DNA from: Nectonema munidae
Taxonomy: Eukaryota > Nematomorpha > Nectonematoida > Nectonematidae
Direction of reading: 5' to 3'
Assembly (NCBI GenBank): GCA_030549495.1
Contig: JAUIRK010000297.1
Coordinates: 62,001-126,000, forward strand
DNA: 64,000 bases
The translations under genes and the position numbers were made by a program. The notes under the pieces are model-generated. The model saw only the letters and a program-made list of their open reading frames with translations. It did no database searches and had not been told where the DNA came from. Numbering within the stretch: the first letter of the stretch is position 1; each line of letters begins with the position of its first letter. Of the stretch, positions 34,122 to 47,040 are shown piece after piece.

Positions 34122-36988
34122 TTATAAAGAACAGATAGAACGCTTTTTTTTAAATTTATACAAACTTGAAAAATCTAGAGAATATAGATGTTTATTAATA
34201 AAATTTGTGGATCTAAGTTTCAACTTTGTTAGAAAACTTTTATGAGAGTAGTAAAAATAATGAAACTTATCACAGGATCTTGTATTATAAGAGTGAATAG
34301 AGTTATTTCTAGAATAGAAGTCATTAAAAAACCCTTCAATATGGTTGATAGAATTATAGAAAAAAATTGAGGAAACTAAATAGTTGATTTGGTATATGTT
34401 TAGATAGCGATCTTGAAGAATAATATTCATATTGATGTTCAAAAATAATCTGTGTTGGAGAGAGTTTATTCTACTCAAAAGCGTATAATTAGAAGATCCC
34501 CAGAGTATATTTGCATATTTTATATGGGGGTATATATATGCATTATAAAGTACTTTGTTAACCTTTGGAGAAATAAATTTCCTATTTTTTCCGAGAATGC
34601 CAGAATATCGTGATATTTTGACAATAACAGACTTTATATGCAATGTCCAAGAAAGTTTTTCCGTCAAAATTACACCAAGAAAGCTAAAATGAGGTACCCT
34701 TATTAGGTGAAATTTATCAATTTTTAATGCAAGATCATTGAAAAAAAGTCTACTAGAGAAAATCATATACTTACACTTATCATAGTTTATATTCAACAAA
34801 TTCATTTTTGCCCAAATTGACACCATTTTAAGACAGTCATTTACTTTACAATTTATTGAATCATTTTCAGCCATTTTAAACAACAAAGTTACATCATCAG
34901 CGTAGATATACGCTGTACATTTTTTTGAAAGAAAAGAAGGCAAATCATTAATGAAGAGAACAAACAACAACGGACCAAGAATTGATCCTTGTGGAACTCC
35001 TTGTGACATTGGATAAACTGATGAAGAAGAGTTATTATGAGAAATAAAAAAGTGCCGATCAGATATGTAGCTGAAAAGCCATGAATGAAAGTCTGAGCGA
35101 AAACCAAGTTTAAACAATTTGTGCATCAACAATTTGTGGTTTACAGAGTCGAAGGCTTTCGCAAAATCAATAAACACAGCTAAAGAAGAAACATTACCAT
35201 AAAAGTTTTCATATATGCCGAAACAAAAATGTAGCAATGCCTTTTCAGTAGAAGATCCCGAAATGAAAGCGTACTGTTGAGAAGAAATTAAACCGAATTT
35301 GGTGATAAAATTTTTTTTAGAACTAAAAAATTAGAACTAAAAAATTTTAGTTGAAATAATTTTTTCAAAGATTTTCGAAAAAACCGACAAGACAGAAATA
35401 GGCCTAAAGTTTGATGGAGAAAGTTTCTTACCACTTTTAGGCAAAGGAACCATTTTAGCCAGCTTGAGGCACTTAGGGAAAATTTTAGAGTGAAGAGAAT
35501 AGTTGTATAAATAGAGAAGTATATTTTCAATATAAGGCAAAGAAGAAATAACCGCTTTCAAACAAATTTCATCATACCCAGTAGATTTTAAATTTTTCAA
35601 AGAGGAGATAGCAATATATATGTCTTCTATATTAAGAGAAGGTAAGAAAAAAGATACAGTATTCGAAGACAGAGTATCATCAAGAAAACTATGACAGTCA
35701 CTAGATATAGTTTGTTCACTTCGCATTATAAATGGTATAAAATCATCAGATTGGTGAGTAATCGCACCCCTATTTTTCAATACTAATATTTCATTAATTG
35801 TTCTCCATATGTTCTTTTTATTTTGTTCAAGCCTATTCGAGTAATAATCACGTTTTGCATTCTTCACTTGATATTTAAAGAACTTCAAGTAATTTCTGTA
35901 TTTAATTTCACTCTGATAAGAAGACAGGTTGTTTCTATATTTTTTATATAATAATTCTTTTATTTTTTTAAATTTCATAAGGTCGGGAGAAAACCAAGGG
36001 TTTACCAATGATTTAGGAGAAACAGGGTTTAAAGGAAATGAAATATCATATACCTTTTTGTATAACCTCATGAAAACTGAGAAGGCACTTTCGCAATTTT
36101 CTCCAAGATAGACAGGTGAAAAATCAGTTTTACTTATTATTCTACTGAATGTATGATGATTTCGTGTTGAGAAACATCGTTTAAATACGATTTCATCTGA
36201 AACATTAGAGTGTATAAAAAAATTTTGAAAGCATAAAATATTTGAATAATGGTCAGAAAAATCAGTATATACATTATAAGATTCGTTAGAGTTGCTAAAA
36301 TTAAAAAAAATATTGTCAATAAGAGTACCGGAATACCGTGTACATTTAGTTATTCCAGGCAAAAAATTATTTTTCAAGAGTGTGTTTAGGAAATTAAAAG
36401 AATGCGAACAAGAATCGCTGTTAAGCATGTTGATGTTGAAATCTCCACAGATAACATTGTTTATAGACAAGTCAAGTGTTGAAAGAAAGTTTTCAAAAAC
36501 AGAATAAATCTATCAACGCTACTAGAAGGGGGTCTATAAAAAACAGAAATGTTTAGAATACGTTTATTAACAACAAACTTTGCAGTTAAGAAATCATACT
36601 CATTGTTATGATAAGAAGAGGAGCATAAAGTTAGTGAGAACTTGGACTTATAAAATATAGCAACGCCACCACTTCTTTTATCTCTCTCATATGTTTCTAC
36701 CTGATATCCTGGTAGTAAAAAATTCAGAGAGTTTACCTGCCCGATTTCAGATAAGCGGAGGAAATCAAAGGTAAAATTTATCGAAGAAAGAAAAACTACA
36801 AGTCCATCAAAATTTGCATTCAAACTACGAATATTTACATGTAAGATTTTGAGTGAAGTTGAACTCTTAAAAGAAGAAAGGTTTTTCAGCTTTTCTTGTG
36901 AAATCATTTTTGTGTTAGAAAGAAGATAATCATCAAAATCATTAAATATTATTGAATCAAACAAATCATATTTATACTCAACAGTCAT
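34122..36988 (-). CDS. LINE ORF2 (APE endonuclease and reverse transcriptase)
   Basis: Endonuclease motifs are LHVNIRSLNANFDGL, GGVAIFYKS, GDFNINML and TDFSDH. RT motifs are FRPISVLSVFSKIFEKII, FIDFAKAFDSVNH, GVPQGSILGPLLFVLFIND and the catalytic IYADDVTLL, followed by the C-terminal region ending near 34122. Two frame breaks are seen: near 36465, and at 35319-35350 where a 14-bp unit (TAGAACTAAAAAAT) is duplicated in tandem. Without these the frame would be open throughout. Confidence 0.85.
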
Positions 36989-37151
36989 AAGAATTAAAAT
37001 ATTTTAATTGTTTAAAACTTCGTTTAGGGTATCAATTTCTTTTTGATAGAGATTCATTTTCAAATTTCCTAGAGTATAGCATAAATTTGAATTAGCCATG
37101 TTATTAGGGTCTAATTTTTTATCTGCACATAACTTGAGGAAAAATTTACCA

Positions 37152-38190
37152 TCACAACTTGTGACAAAAGCAATCTTGTGACAAATGGTTTAAACCACAA
37201 AATCGGCACAAGGGGTCTTTTAAACAATCAGTACTAATATGTCCATAACTTAAACATTTATAGCATACTTTGAGAAATGGTTTAAAAAGAGAAACTGAGT
37301 GAGCAGAGGAATTTATAAAAATATATTTACTTGAGTGAACATAGCTGACCCATTCTTTGCTTACCCTAAACGCTACATTACAGAAGTCAGATTTCTTAAA
37401 TAGACTTAACTTAAAAACTTTTAATAGAGAATTTTCAGGTATTTTATTTTGCATACTGTAAATAGCTTCCTTAATTTTATCGATACTAACTGTATTATCT
37501 ATGTCCCTTATTACAAAAGTGGGCAATTTTTGAATTAATCTTTCAAAAACATAGTCATTTGTTGTCAAAAAAGCTTGAAGTCGGCTTCGAGAATCATCAT
37601 CTGAAGATTCGATGAGCAAGGAGCCATCGTGACACTTTTTGTATTTAGTGAAGCACAAACCATTACTCAACGGTTTTAATAATTCTGTTATACGTTTTTC
37701 AATACTTGTTTTAGATAAATCGTCTGAAAAGAAACTTTTTATTTTAATGCTATATTAAACGTATAATACGATTGAAAGAATTTTGCGATTTAGGAGGAAC
37801 AAACGTATTATTATTTTGCTTAGAAACGGTTTTTGAAGAATTATAGCTTGCTTTCATCACCATCTCTGAAAAAGATGGTTTAGATGTTATACTAAGTGGT
37901 GTAAAATTTGATGTTATCTTTGAAATAACATCTTTGATAGCTGAAGTTTCTGCAGATAAAGATGTCAGTTTAGAATTAACTGAATCGAGACCATTTAGTT
38001 TAGAATTAATATTATCAATCTTATCTTCAAGATTATTAGTAATCGAAATTACAGAAAGAACTTTAGTTAAGCAACATTTAATATCTTTTTTGGTTAAGAT
38101 ATCAATATTATCAACAAGATTTTGTATGAGTGTCTGTACCCCTTCCATCGAAAATGAAATAGTGAAACAGTTAGTAAAAGAGCAAAGCAA
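37152..38190 (-). CDS. LINE ORF1 (coiled-coil and zinc-knuckle protein)
   Basis: The likely start is the Met at 38148 (MEGVQTLIQNL). The first part has heptad-like NLEDKIDNINSKLNGLDSVN, a probable coiled coil. The second part (37670-37152) ends with two CCHC-like knuckles, CYKCLSYGHISTDC and CRFCGLNHLSQDC, as in nucleic-acid-binding ORF1 proteins. A frameshift near 37755 separates the parts. Confidence 0.75.
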
Positions 38191-38822
38191 ATTTAAAAAA
38201 TATATATCATAAAAAATTAGTAAAAATTTCTTTAATAAATAATGAGATTTTAGAGATCAAATTAACATATAAAATTAAAATTAACAAAATAAACAAATCA
38301 AATTAACATATAATATTAATTAAAATGAACAAATAATAAAAGTTAAGAACAATAAAATAAAAATGTGATAATTTGTTAAATCAAAAAATCCTTTTGTATT
38401 TGGAATTGGAGCAGATTATATCACTTCATTAGCTAATTCCTTTTGTTTCGAGTACACATGGCCTTCAAAAGCTATTTTTATTCCACCTTTGTTAGATTTA
38501 ATGAATTCCATGCGGATCCAATTTTAAAAACTAAAGCTCAAGAAAAAAATAATGAGATGTGATGATGCACAAGCTATTCGAATCTTCTCCAAAACTATAC
38601 TAATCTTTCTAAAAGGAAAAATAATTTCAAACATCACACCATATATTAAACATATGGCAATATAACCAACCTATTAAATGACGATTTTACAAACTTTGGC
38701 AAAATATAGATGTACCAGATCTAATATATACTTGTGCGTAAGTTGATAATGTTGCTCAACAAAGTCAAAAAATGTGCAAACTGGAAGATGTTTACGTTTC
38801 TTAGCTGATAATCCTATATATC

Positions 38823-39548
38823 GGTACCCGGTCATTTGGCCGACAAACATCTGACCGAATGGACATTTAGCCGAAGTACATTTGGCCGAACAGACATTTC
38901 ACCTAACGGACATTTGACCGAACAGAACAAAACAGAACAGACAATTGATCTTTCGGCCAAATGCCCGGACACGGTAAAGATGCGTATGTTATCTTATGCT
39001 ATTTATAACACAATTTTGTATATACTTACGTGCCACCAATGAAATGTATTCGTCTACAGAGCACAAGTTTCACGCTTATAACTCACTTATGGTAAGCTTA
39101 TGTTCACTCAGAACTAATTTGCTAAATTTTTGTATGGTTATATATAAGGGTCTAACTAATTACTGACCAACAATCTTCTATTTTATGGTTGGATTTGAAA
39201 ATATGCTATACTATAATATACTATACTAACATCGACTCTAAGACTAACAATATTCTAACTATACTGCTAACACTAACGTTAAAATTAACAATATTTTAAC
39301 TATACTAACACCAAATCTAAGAATAACAATATTCTAACCATACTAACTCTAAAACTAACAATATTTTAACTATACTAACACCAACCCTAAGACTAACAAT
39401 ATTCTAACTATTTCTAATGTTTATTCTAAAATCTATTCTAAATGTTTATTCGATCAAATGTCCATTTGGTGAAATGTCAATTCGGTCAAATGTACGTCGG
39501 CTAAATGTCCATTCGGTCAGATGTCTGTCGGCCAAATGTCCGAACACG
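38823..39548. mobile_element. foldback MITE with ends made of repeated GGACATTTGGCCGA-like units
   Basis: The first 120 bp hold about seven variants of GACATTTGGCCGA. The last 110 bp are the same block in reverse complement, in the same order (for example GACATTTAGCCGA and ACATCTGACCGAATGG in both arms). TATATATC at 38815-38822 and 39549-39556 is a candidate 8-bp TSD. The middle (39220-39420) is a tandem array of about 60-bp units around AACAATATTCTAACTATACT. Non-coding. Confidence 0.85.
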
Positions 39549-39556
39549 TATATATC

Positions 39557-42500
39557 AGAGGTAATGGAATGTGGCTTCAGTTTGAGATAAATGCGCGCCT
39601 TTCTATAGTCTCATATTTTATTCTAAATTTCTGGTATTCTATATGGAAATTTGTGAAGGCTAGGCATCATTGAATGTTAACCAATCAACATCTGGGGAAC
39701 AAGTGTACAATGCTTTTAACCCAATTAGTGATGGGCAAAAATTTGTTCGCTCAAGTGATGAAGGCGGCCTCCTTTTCTTAGATATTTTACGTATATTTTT
39801 AGAGTGCTATATATATTTGAAGTATGCTGTATCTAGTAGCGATATTCATTTTTTATTAAAATCCACCAAACCTGTCAAAAATGATTTAAATATGACGCTC
39901 ATGTCAAAATTAAAATTTTTATTAAAATACTTATAAAAAGATACCATTTTTAAGTATGCCCAATTTAGTGGTGATGCTAATTTTTTTTATGAAAATCGAT
40001 TAAACGTGTCAAAAATTCGATTAAACCTGTCAATCAATGTCAAATATATAAACTTTAAAATAAATTCTACTTGCAGTATTTCTCTCCTAATTATTTTCAA
40101 AAACCAACTTTTCGTGTTTAATTCACTCAAAATATTTCATTTGTCAGCAAATTTGGTATCTCGATAGGACCTCCATCGTTTTGGCTACAAATCCGTTACC
40201 GGCTGGTAGTCTCTACGTCATTTCTTCTATACTTTACAGTATGTAATTTTGCTATTCATTCTATGATGATTCTTTCTAGGTAGCTCTTCTTTCATCAAAT
40301 TGTGCAATCTGTTTTCGAAAAAACTTTTTAAGGATTTATTTTGAACAGATTTTTTCCTCTCTCAAAAACCGAATCCAAAAAAAAACCTGCATCTTTGCGA
40401 TCTCGTTAACGATTTATATGAATAACTATTATTGTTGTCTATTTTTTTTCTTCTCCACGCAAATGTTGTGTAATTCGCTTTTAGCATTTCCTTAATATTT
40501 AAGACCCATTATTTTTTTATCATGTTCATATGTAATAAATTTGCTAAGAAAGATTTTAAATTATTGGATTAATAATATTCGGGGTTCAATTGAGATATAA
40601 CAACTTCTACTGTTAAAAAAAATTCTACTTCCTATTTGGAAATGGAAGTACTTTTATTCATTTTCGCATATTGCACGATAGAAAATGGATTTAGTGCGGT
40701 AGTAAATAAGAATGAGGATAGTAAAATGTGAAAGTGGTGATGCTAGAATTAGTTTCAGTAATATATCAAACTTAACATAAAAATTTGGAAGATAAACACC
40801 ATCACATGGAAAAAGAGATGACAAATATAGCGTAAAAAATACTCAATTTCGTATTATATTTTACATTATATCGATTTATATGAATTTTTCTATACTTTTT
40901 TTTTTAATTTTCTATGTATTTGCCTTATTGTGGAAAAAGTGTGTTGTGTTAAATTAGATTACATAAGTAAAGTGGTTATCTAAGCGAACGTTTTTGAAAA
41001 AATTACGTCAAAAGACACCTAAAAAATTAAAGGTGTTCCCCCTCACCCTATTAACTCCATGACTGATTCAAACATGGAATTTGGAAATTGTGTGTTATCT
41101 AATTTTCCAGAACTTGAATACGACTAACATATTAACATATGTTTCGTAGGACTGAAAAATTTTTAGGAAAAGATTCTCTGAACGAGCTGTACCCTTTCAC
41201 TGCATATAAGTGAATGTAAAGCAGAGCATTTATAGTGTGCGTGATAAAAGAAGGCAACTTACAAATCAAAATCATGAAAAGAGGTTTTAACAAGTGTATC
41301 AGTTGTTTATTTAGTGTCGCATTGCTTGAATAAGGTAACTACTGCTATAAGCTTTATGCATATGCTGTGGAGGATGAAAGGTGGAATAAGTTTGTGGAAC
41401 AGAGAGTATTGAGCAAGGAAAAGAAGGTGCAGATTCTTAGTTTGCTATATTTACACCATTAAATCTATTATTTAGTGCAAAATGCTATTTGAAGTGTAAC
41501 AGTATATATATATATATATATAATATTCTTATGATTAAAACAAGCTTCAGGCTATTGTAAGAAAAAATACAATTTTTAACAATTTACTGGGAAAAATGTT
41601 TCATATACGCGCATACCTAGAATATCTTTTAGAAATTTCATGTGTATCATGTCTATAAGCGGAGCAAACATAATACATATAGAGAATTATTCGGCATATA
41701 CTGGGAAAAAGGAAACAAGAAAACGATTAAAAAGTCTTGCTAAGAAAGAGATTTCAAGAAAATTTTGAAAAATGGTAATAAAAATGAACTTTTTCCAAAA
41801 ATTTAAACTCAAAAAAATCACGCACTGAAATATTCTCTTGTGGTTAGAATACCTTAATTAGTCAGTACTATAGTGAAGAGACGAGATTAAGGGAAAATAT
41901 AGCCGCGTAGACAAATGAAAGCCTCATTTGGTTATTCGTATAATGTTAAATGCGCTAGCTTATTTCATCTTATTTTTTGTATATCTTACAAAAAAATTTG
42001 ATAACACATATCATTTTATCAAAATGATTTCAGGGTTAAATTCAAAATATTTTTCAATTGATTTTCAAGCATTTTTAAGATAAGTGAGAAAAAGGAGAGG
42101 TGTCGGTCGATCTCACAAGTTTAAATTTGTGGGCTAACGGTGTAGATATTTAGTCTTTCAATTTCATCTTATTGTAACTTCAATGTATTTAAAGACTATT
42201 TAAAAGCACTATCAAACATTTTTAGAGGAAGTGTGACCGATCACATCCTCACCTCACTCCCCATGTTAGATTTAAGTCTGAGTAGAAATATTTTTAAAAT
42301 TTGGGTAGTCTCTGTTAAATGTCTGATTTTTATGATTTCAAAAAAATCTATATTTTACTTCTCCTAAAATTATATATTTCTGTATCTAAAGCAATGATGT
42401 TGAACATTTTATTCTCTAAAGTAACTTACATGCCAATCATTTCGATTTTGACGGGATTATGCCGATTTAGACAACTCAACCCGATTCCCGAAAAAATGTT

Positions 42501-44719
42501 GGTCTAAATGCCGGTTTTAAAAAACTAAAAAATACTTTTTTTAAATTCCTTTTAAAAAAAAATTTATAATTTTATAAAAATCTATTCCAAACTCAAAGGC
42601 TGCTTGTAAACGAATTTTTGGTATGGTAAAAAAGATCAAAAGAAAAATATTTCAAAATTGCGAATGCTGAAACTTAAATCATCCGCGGATGAGCATGTTA
42701 AGAGGATGTAAAAAAAATTCGGATAATCCCATCTGTGGATATCCGATACATCTCTAGTATTTAGTATATCCAATTTTTTTTTTGTTTTTTTAAAACAAAG
42801 ATATATTTTGGATAATTTATATGATAATCATATTTGCATAAAAAATTTGTATAAGTAGCTATAAATTTTGTATATGGAAACAAGTTCAAATTTTCTACCC
42901 ATACTATGCAAAAGAGGCTAGGATACCTTTATTTTTTCTCACAGATTCCATCGTAAAAATAGATTTAGTGCTGTAAATAAATTTTTTAGTATAATTAAAG
43001 AAACAATAAGATAAATGTGAAAGTGGTCATAAACTGAAAAATTGAACTCAAACCGATATTGAATTAAAATTTGGAAGATAAAAACCAAACTTAAGATCAC
43101 TTGGAAGTTAGAATGATAGGAAAGTATACTAAATCTTGGCATTATTAAAAATATTTTCATTATTAGTTTTTTACTTTTTCTATGCATTTTCTTTTTTCTG
43201 AAAGATATTCTTAAGGAAGGGGCGTTTCTTTTAAATTAATTGATTTTAAGGGACCTTTCTTTGAAAAATGGGGTCTAAGGGGGGAGAGTAGGAAGATGTT
43301 AAAAAAGAGTGATTTAAAGTTTGGACTAATGCGCCAATAATAATCAAGAAAAGTGTAAAAAGTTTTCGTTGAGAGGATTGTGGCTTCTAGCCACTACTTC
43401 ATTAACTCCTTCAAATTTTCCCTATCTACAACGTAATAAACGAAGTAACTAATTAAATAAACTAAAAATGCAAGCTCACTCTCAAATAGACAACCAACAA
43501 AGTCCAAACTTTAGCAAATTTATTTTTAAATTATTTGTTGTAAGATCAGTTGGTAGCATTTATAGACCCCTCCCCCCTCCACCTTTTTGGAAAGTTAATG
43601 AATATAATTTTAACAAATTTATGGCGGTAGAAAAAATATTTTATATTTCTTATATTAAATAAATATTTGATATATGATAATCTGTAAAACTAACTCATGT
43701 GAAAAAGGAAACTTAACTATATTTTAATTCTTGTCCCGTCTAAAGTGGTTCTGGAATCACCCTAATTTTTTGGGACACTTCAATGGTCCGATAAATAGAT
43801 AATTATATAGAAATGACAAGAACGTCTGAAAACGCCCGATGACAAAAGTGAATCTACAAAAAATATTTAAAAATTTAAGATTTTTTTTTGTATCTACGCC
43901 TTTTTCCAATTGTTCTAAGAATATGTTAAATTCAACACTTGGTTGTTTCACACGCATAAAAAACAGATAAAAGATTCCTAATTTATCAATCTTATCGAAT
44001 CGAACTAGTCCTGAAATTTTGAACAAAAATCAGAAATTATTTATATTCTTGTTTTCCCGTTTAAATTAGTCACATCTTTTTTGGTTTCAAACTGATTTTC
44101 CGTTTAAATTGGTAGCTTAATTCTTTTTCAAAGCAAAGAAATAATGAATTTTTGTATCATCATTTTTATCCTTCGAATCAAATTGATCACTATCATTTTG
44201 TGTCAAATCGACTGTTTTGAAAACTGTCCAAATAGAATAAACTTCAAAAAATAGTAACGCCCGAATTATTATTTTTAGGCGTTTTGGTTTTCGGACGTTT
44301 TGACCCGGCACCATATATATATATATATATATAGGAATTTTGTAAGGAATCACTATAAAATACTTCAACGTGTCATCTTGATTTCTCATGGTTTTACATA
44401 TAATACAAATTGTTGTTCCTGTTTTTTCCACGAAATTTCCATTGGAAAGCACAATTTGCTTCACTCCTCCGTAATCATAAGTGGAGTGTTGAAATAAAAT
44501 GAAATTTATTGGTAAAAATAAAAAGAAAGTAACAAATAATGAGAAAATTTACAAGGATTTTATCTGATGTGCAGATTAAAGTGCTAGTGCAAACAAAGGA
44601 AGGTGACACACGAGTTTTCTCCAGTGGTGTAGCAAGGAATTTGAAACAAGGAAGACTAAACAAATTTTTTATGCAGATGTGAGAGCAAATAACAATTTAT
44701 GGATTTTCTTCTATTATAT
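39557..44719. other. gene-poor AT-rich region
   Basis: No coding region supported in 5 kb. Contents seen: TGTCAAA-containing repeats (39830-40050) like those near 3400-4250, a repeated block (40670-40830, 42940-43110), and TA microsatellites at about 41504-41523 and 44312-44334. The short frames across 42319-44663 show no family resemblance. Confidence 0.5.
42940..43110. repeat. diverged copy of the block at about 40670-40830
   Basis: Shared ordered words: AATGGATTTAGTGCGGTA / AATAGATTTAGTGCTGTA, AATGTGAAAGTGGT, and AAAATTTGGAAGATAAA followed by ACCA. Same orientation, 2.3 kb apart. Confidence 0.45.
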
Positions 44720-45241
44720 AATAATATCAACGCAGAGATAGCGAATCATATTTATATGTCATCCCGAACATTTTGGCACTTTTTTCCACTTTGCGCTAAA
44801 ATTTTTACATGATGAAGGCGCGTTTTTCAATTTTTTTTTATACACATCTACCTTATTTACTCTTCTGCGTTTGATGGTGATACTCGCTTTCCCCCAAATT
44901 CACGCCCATCACCCGTACCCGAGATGCAAATTTTGGGGTTATGATTTATTTTTTTGAATTTTTTTTATGCAATTAAACTACAGATGTGTATGATTAATTA
45001 TTAATTGACAAAAAAATTTCTCAATTTTTTTTTATTTTTTCAGAATTGCGTCCCAAAAATCACAATTTTCAACTTTTTAATCAAATTTTACTCAAAAACT
45101 AAAATTTATTTTTTTCTACTATTTTGATGAAAGGATGCAGATTGAGTCATATTTTATTATAAAAATAATGATTTTTCAAATATATTTTTTATCATTTTAA
45201 CAATTTTTCAAAAAATTTTCTCTCAAAAATGATCGCATTTT

Positions 45242-45815
45242 ATGCTTGAAACAAAATTTTATGCGAGAATTTTTTTTTTAACATTTTAAACCACGCGCAT
45301 CTTAAAGAGCATCCTTTTACCTACATTTTTCAATTATTTTTAGTTTTCAAAAAATTCAAAAATTTTTTTTATAAGCCCTTGAACAATATGCACAATTTTG
45401 CCATTTTCACTATATTTTAGCGTGTAAAATGAAGAATAAAATTTTTTTTCCACATTCATAAAATATATCTGATATTTAAACATACTACAGTGGGAAGATT
45501 TGAAAAAAAATATTTTTATTTTTTAAAATTTTTTTTTTGTCAAAAATTTAACTTTGGAACAAAACTTTATACGAGAATTTTTTTTAAAAATATTTAAACC
45601 ATGCCTATCTTAAAGAGCAACATTTTACCTACATTTTTAAATTATTTTAGTTTTCAAATAAATTCAAAATTTTTTTTTTATAACCCCTTGAACAATATGC
45701 ACAATTTTGCCTATTTTTCACTAAACTTATTTTAGCGTGTAAAATGAAAAATTAAATATTTTTTTCCATTTATTTTGCACATTCATAACATATAACTGAT
45801 ATATAAACACATACT
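45242..45815. repeat. tandem duplication, two units of about 290 bp
   Basis: Both units carry in order GCGAGAATTTTTTTT / ACGAGAATTTTTTTT, TCTTAAAGAGCA, TTTTACCTACATTTTT, CCTTGAACAATATGCACAAT, TTTTAGCGTGTAAAATGAA and an ATAAACATACTA-like end. Differences are mostly in A/T run lengths. Confidence 0.75.
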
Positions 45816-46379
45816 ATGGTGAAAAAATTTGAAAAAAAAATTAATTTTTTTAAAAAATTGTAAGTAGAGACACGTACTAAATTTTTGAAAAATTTCAAAC
45901 TTATCCAATTTTCGATTTTAATATCTCATTTTAAAGCAAATTTCATACTGTTACGAAAATGTATAAATATTTTAAATAAAAAAAATTTTAAATACTTTTT
46001 TTAGTCTTTAAACTTGATAAAATGACAAAAATTCCAACTTTGTCATCGAAAAAAAATAAAAAATATTTCGATTCATTTCAAACAAATTACATATTTGGAA
46101 TCAGCGTATCAAACTCTATCAGAATACGCTTTTAAATTTTAATTTTTTTTTTATTTTTCAATTTTTCAGGTCTTTTCAGCGAGCTCAAAATATGACTTCA
46201 CATATACATTGCAAATATACAAGTATTATACATTTTTAGAATCCTCTCATCATTCTATTTAATAATTTCAATGGTTTATTCGATTATTTTGCATTGTTTA
46301 GAAAAAAATATTTTTTTTTCTTGAAAATTTACTTAAAACGGGGATTTCTTTACTTGCAATATCAATGATTAGTATTAGT

Positions 46380-46845
46380 GTGATACCAATGATCTTTGTG
46401 GATGATTTAATGATTATTAGGGGTACCAATGATCTTTAACTGGACCTAAAATCACGGGGGTACCAAGGATCTTTTACAGGACCTGGAATCACGGGTGTAC
46501 CAATGATCTTTAACAGGACAGTAGCAATGGTCTTTAACTGGACCTAGGATCACGGGGGTACCAATGATCTTTAACTGGGCCTAGAATCACGCGGTACCAA
46601 TGATCTTTCACAGGACCTATGATCACGCGGTACAAATGATCTTTAACTGGACCTAGGATCACGCGGTACCAATGATCTTTAACTGGACCTAGAATTACGC
46701 GGTACCAATAATCTTTAACTGGACCTATTATCGCAGTACCAATGATCTTTCACACGTCCTAGAATCACATGTACCAATGATCTTTGACACGTCCTATTAT
46801 CACAGTACCAATGATTTTCACACGTCCTAGAATCACGGGGACCCA
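46380..46845. repeat. minisatellite, about 13 units of 34-37 bp
   Basis: The unit is roughly GGTACCAATGATCTTTAACT then GGACCTAGAATCACGC. Later units change TAACTGGACC to CACACGTCC, so there are at least two unit types. It abuts the Helitron-like 3' hairpin. Confidence 0.92.
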
Positions 46846-47040
46846 GAATCCTACGTCTCGTGCGAAGCGAGAGACAAACAGGGGACCGGTTAGTGATTAA
46901 TAATAATTTTTGAAATCGAGATTCAAAAAACATATTATGTTATATATTATCGAGAACTCCTTACTTAATATTTGTACCCTTTTTAAAATTTATTTCAAGT
47001 TGTGTTACTTTTTTCTAATGGTTCCCAACGTTTCTGTAAA

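Larger units (their letters stand above)
33725..38417 (-). mobile_element. near full-length two-ORF LINE (CR1/L2-type)
   Basis: About 4.7 kb with ORF1 (38190-37152), ORF2 (36988-34122) and an AATCT-repeat tail (33725-33743). It splits the FLYWCH codons of the MULE; only ATAT is shared by the two flanks, so the TSD is very short or lost. Few frame breaks and the intact domain order suggest a fairly young copy. Confidence 0.88.
29928..38511 (-). mobile_element. FLYWCH/MULE DNA transposon split by two later insertions
   Basis: Three minus-strand pieces make one transposase of roughly 470 residues. 38511-38418 starts ATG and encodes MEFIKSNKGGIKIAFEG, the FLYWCH start. 33724-32780 encodes CELRRSGSYCKAKIKV and NEHTHAPG (Cys and His ligands), then WYMDGTFSVTPNLFCQ (first Asp), MIDFEKAMINSI (second Asp), GCFFHLSQNIYK and VVDYFEDT. 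30304-29928 resumes with RRPTRFDVNIWNMHSRV, LPKTNNAV, GCSHPNIWTFIRC and the C-terminal RSILDFLKGIAF before a stop. A 2-bp insertion near 33380 shifts the frame, and one stop lies near the third-piece start. Terminal inverted repeats were not recognised. Inserts: a LINE (33725-38417) and a BEL-like fossil (30305-32779). Confidence 0.82.
44720..46893 (+). mobile_element. Helitron-like non-autonomous element, 3' end defined
   Basis: The 3' end at 46893 reads hairpin TCTCG (46856-46860), loop, CGAGA (46868-46872), then GGGGACCGGTTAG before T, close to the Helitron rule (hairpin shortly before CTRR, insertion next to T). A second end of the same type lies at 48837. The interior holds a tandem duplication (45242-45815) and a 35-bp minisatellite (46380-46845). 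The 5' end was not located, so the start given is a guess. Confidence 0.5.

Noticed and set aside
39670-39936. 88-codon open frame starting MNVNQSTSGEQ
   Set aside because: No recognisable motif, no splice context and AT-rich tail; treated as chance.
42319-44663. Several 62-115 codon frames
   Set aside because: Phe/Ile/Lys/Leu-rich chance frames in AT-rich DNA with no family features.
46380-46845. CRISPR-like array
   Set aside because: Units abut with no unique spacers and the DNA is eukaryotic; it is a minisatellite.
46715-46933. Minus-strand 72-codon frame with repeated CDNRTC-like words
   Set aside because: It translates the 35-bp minisatellite; the protein repeat is a by-product of the DNA repeat.
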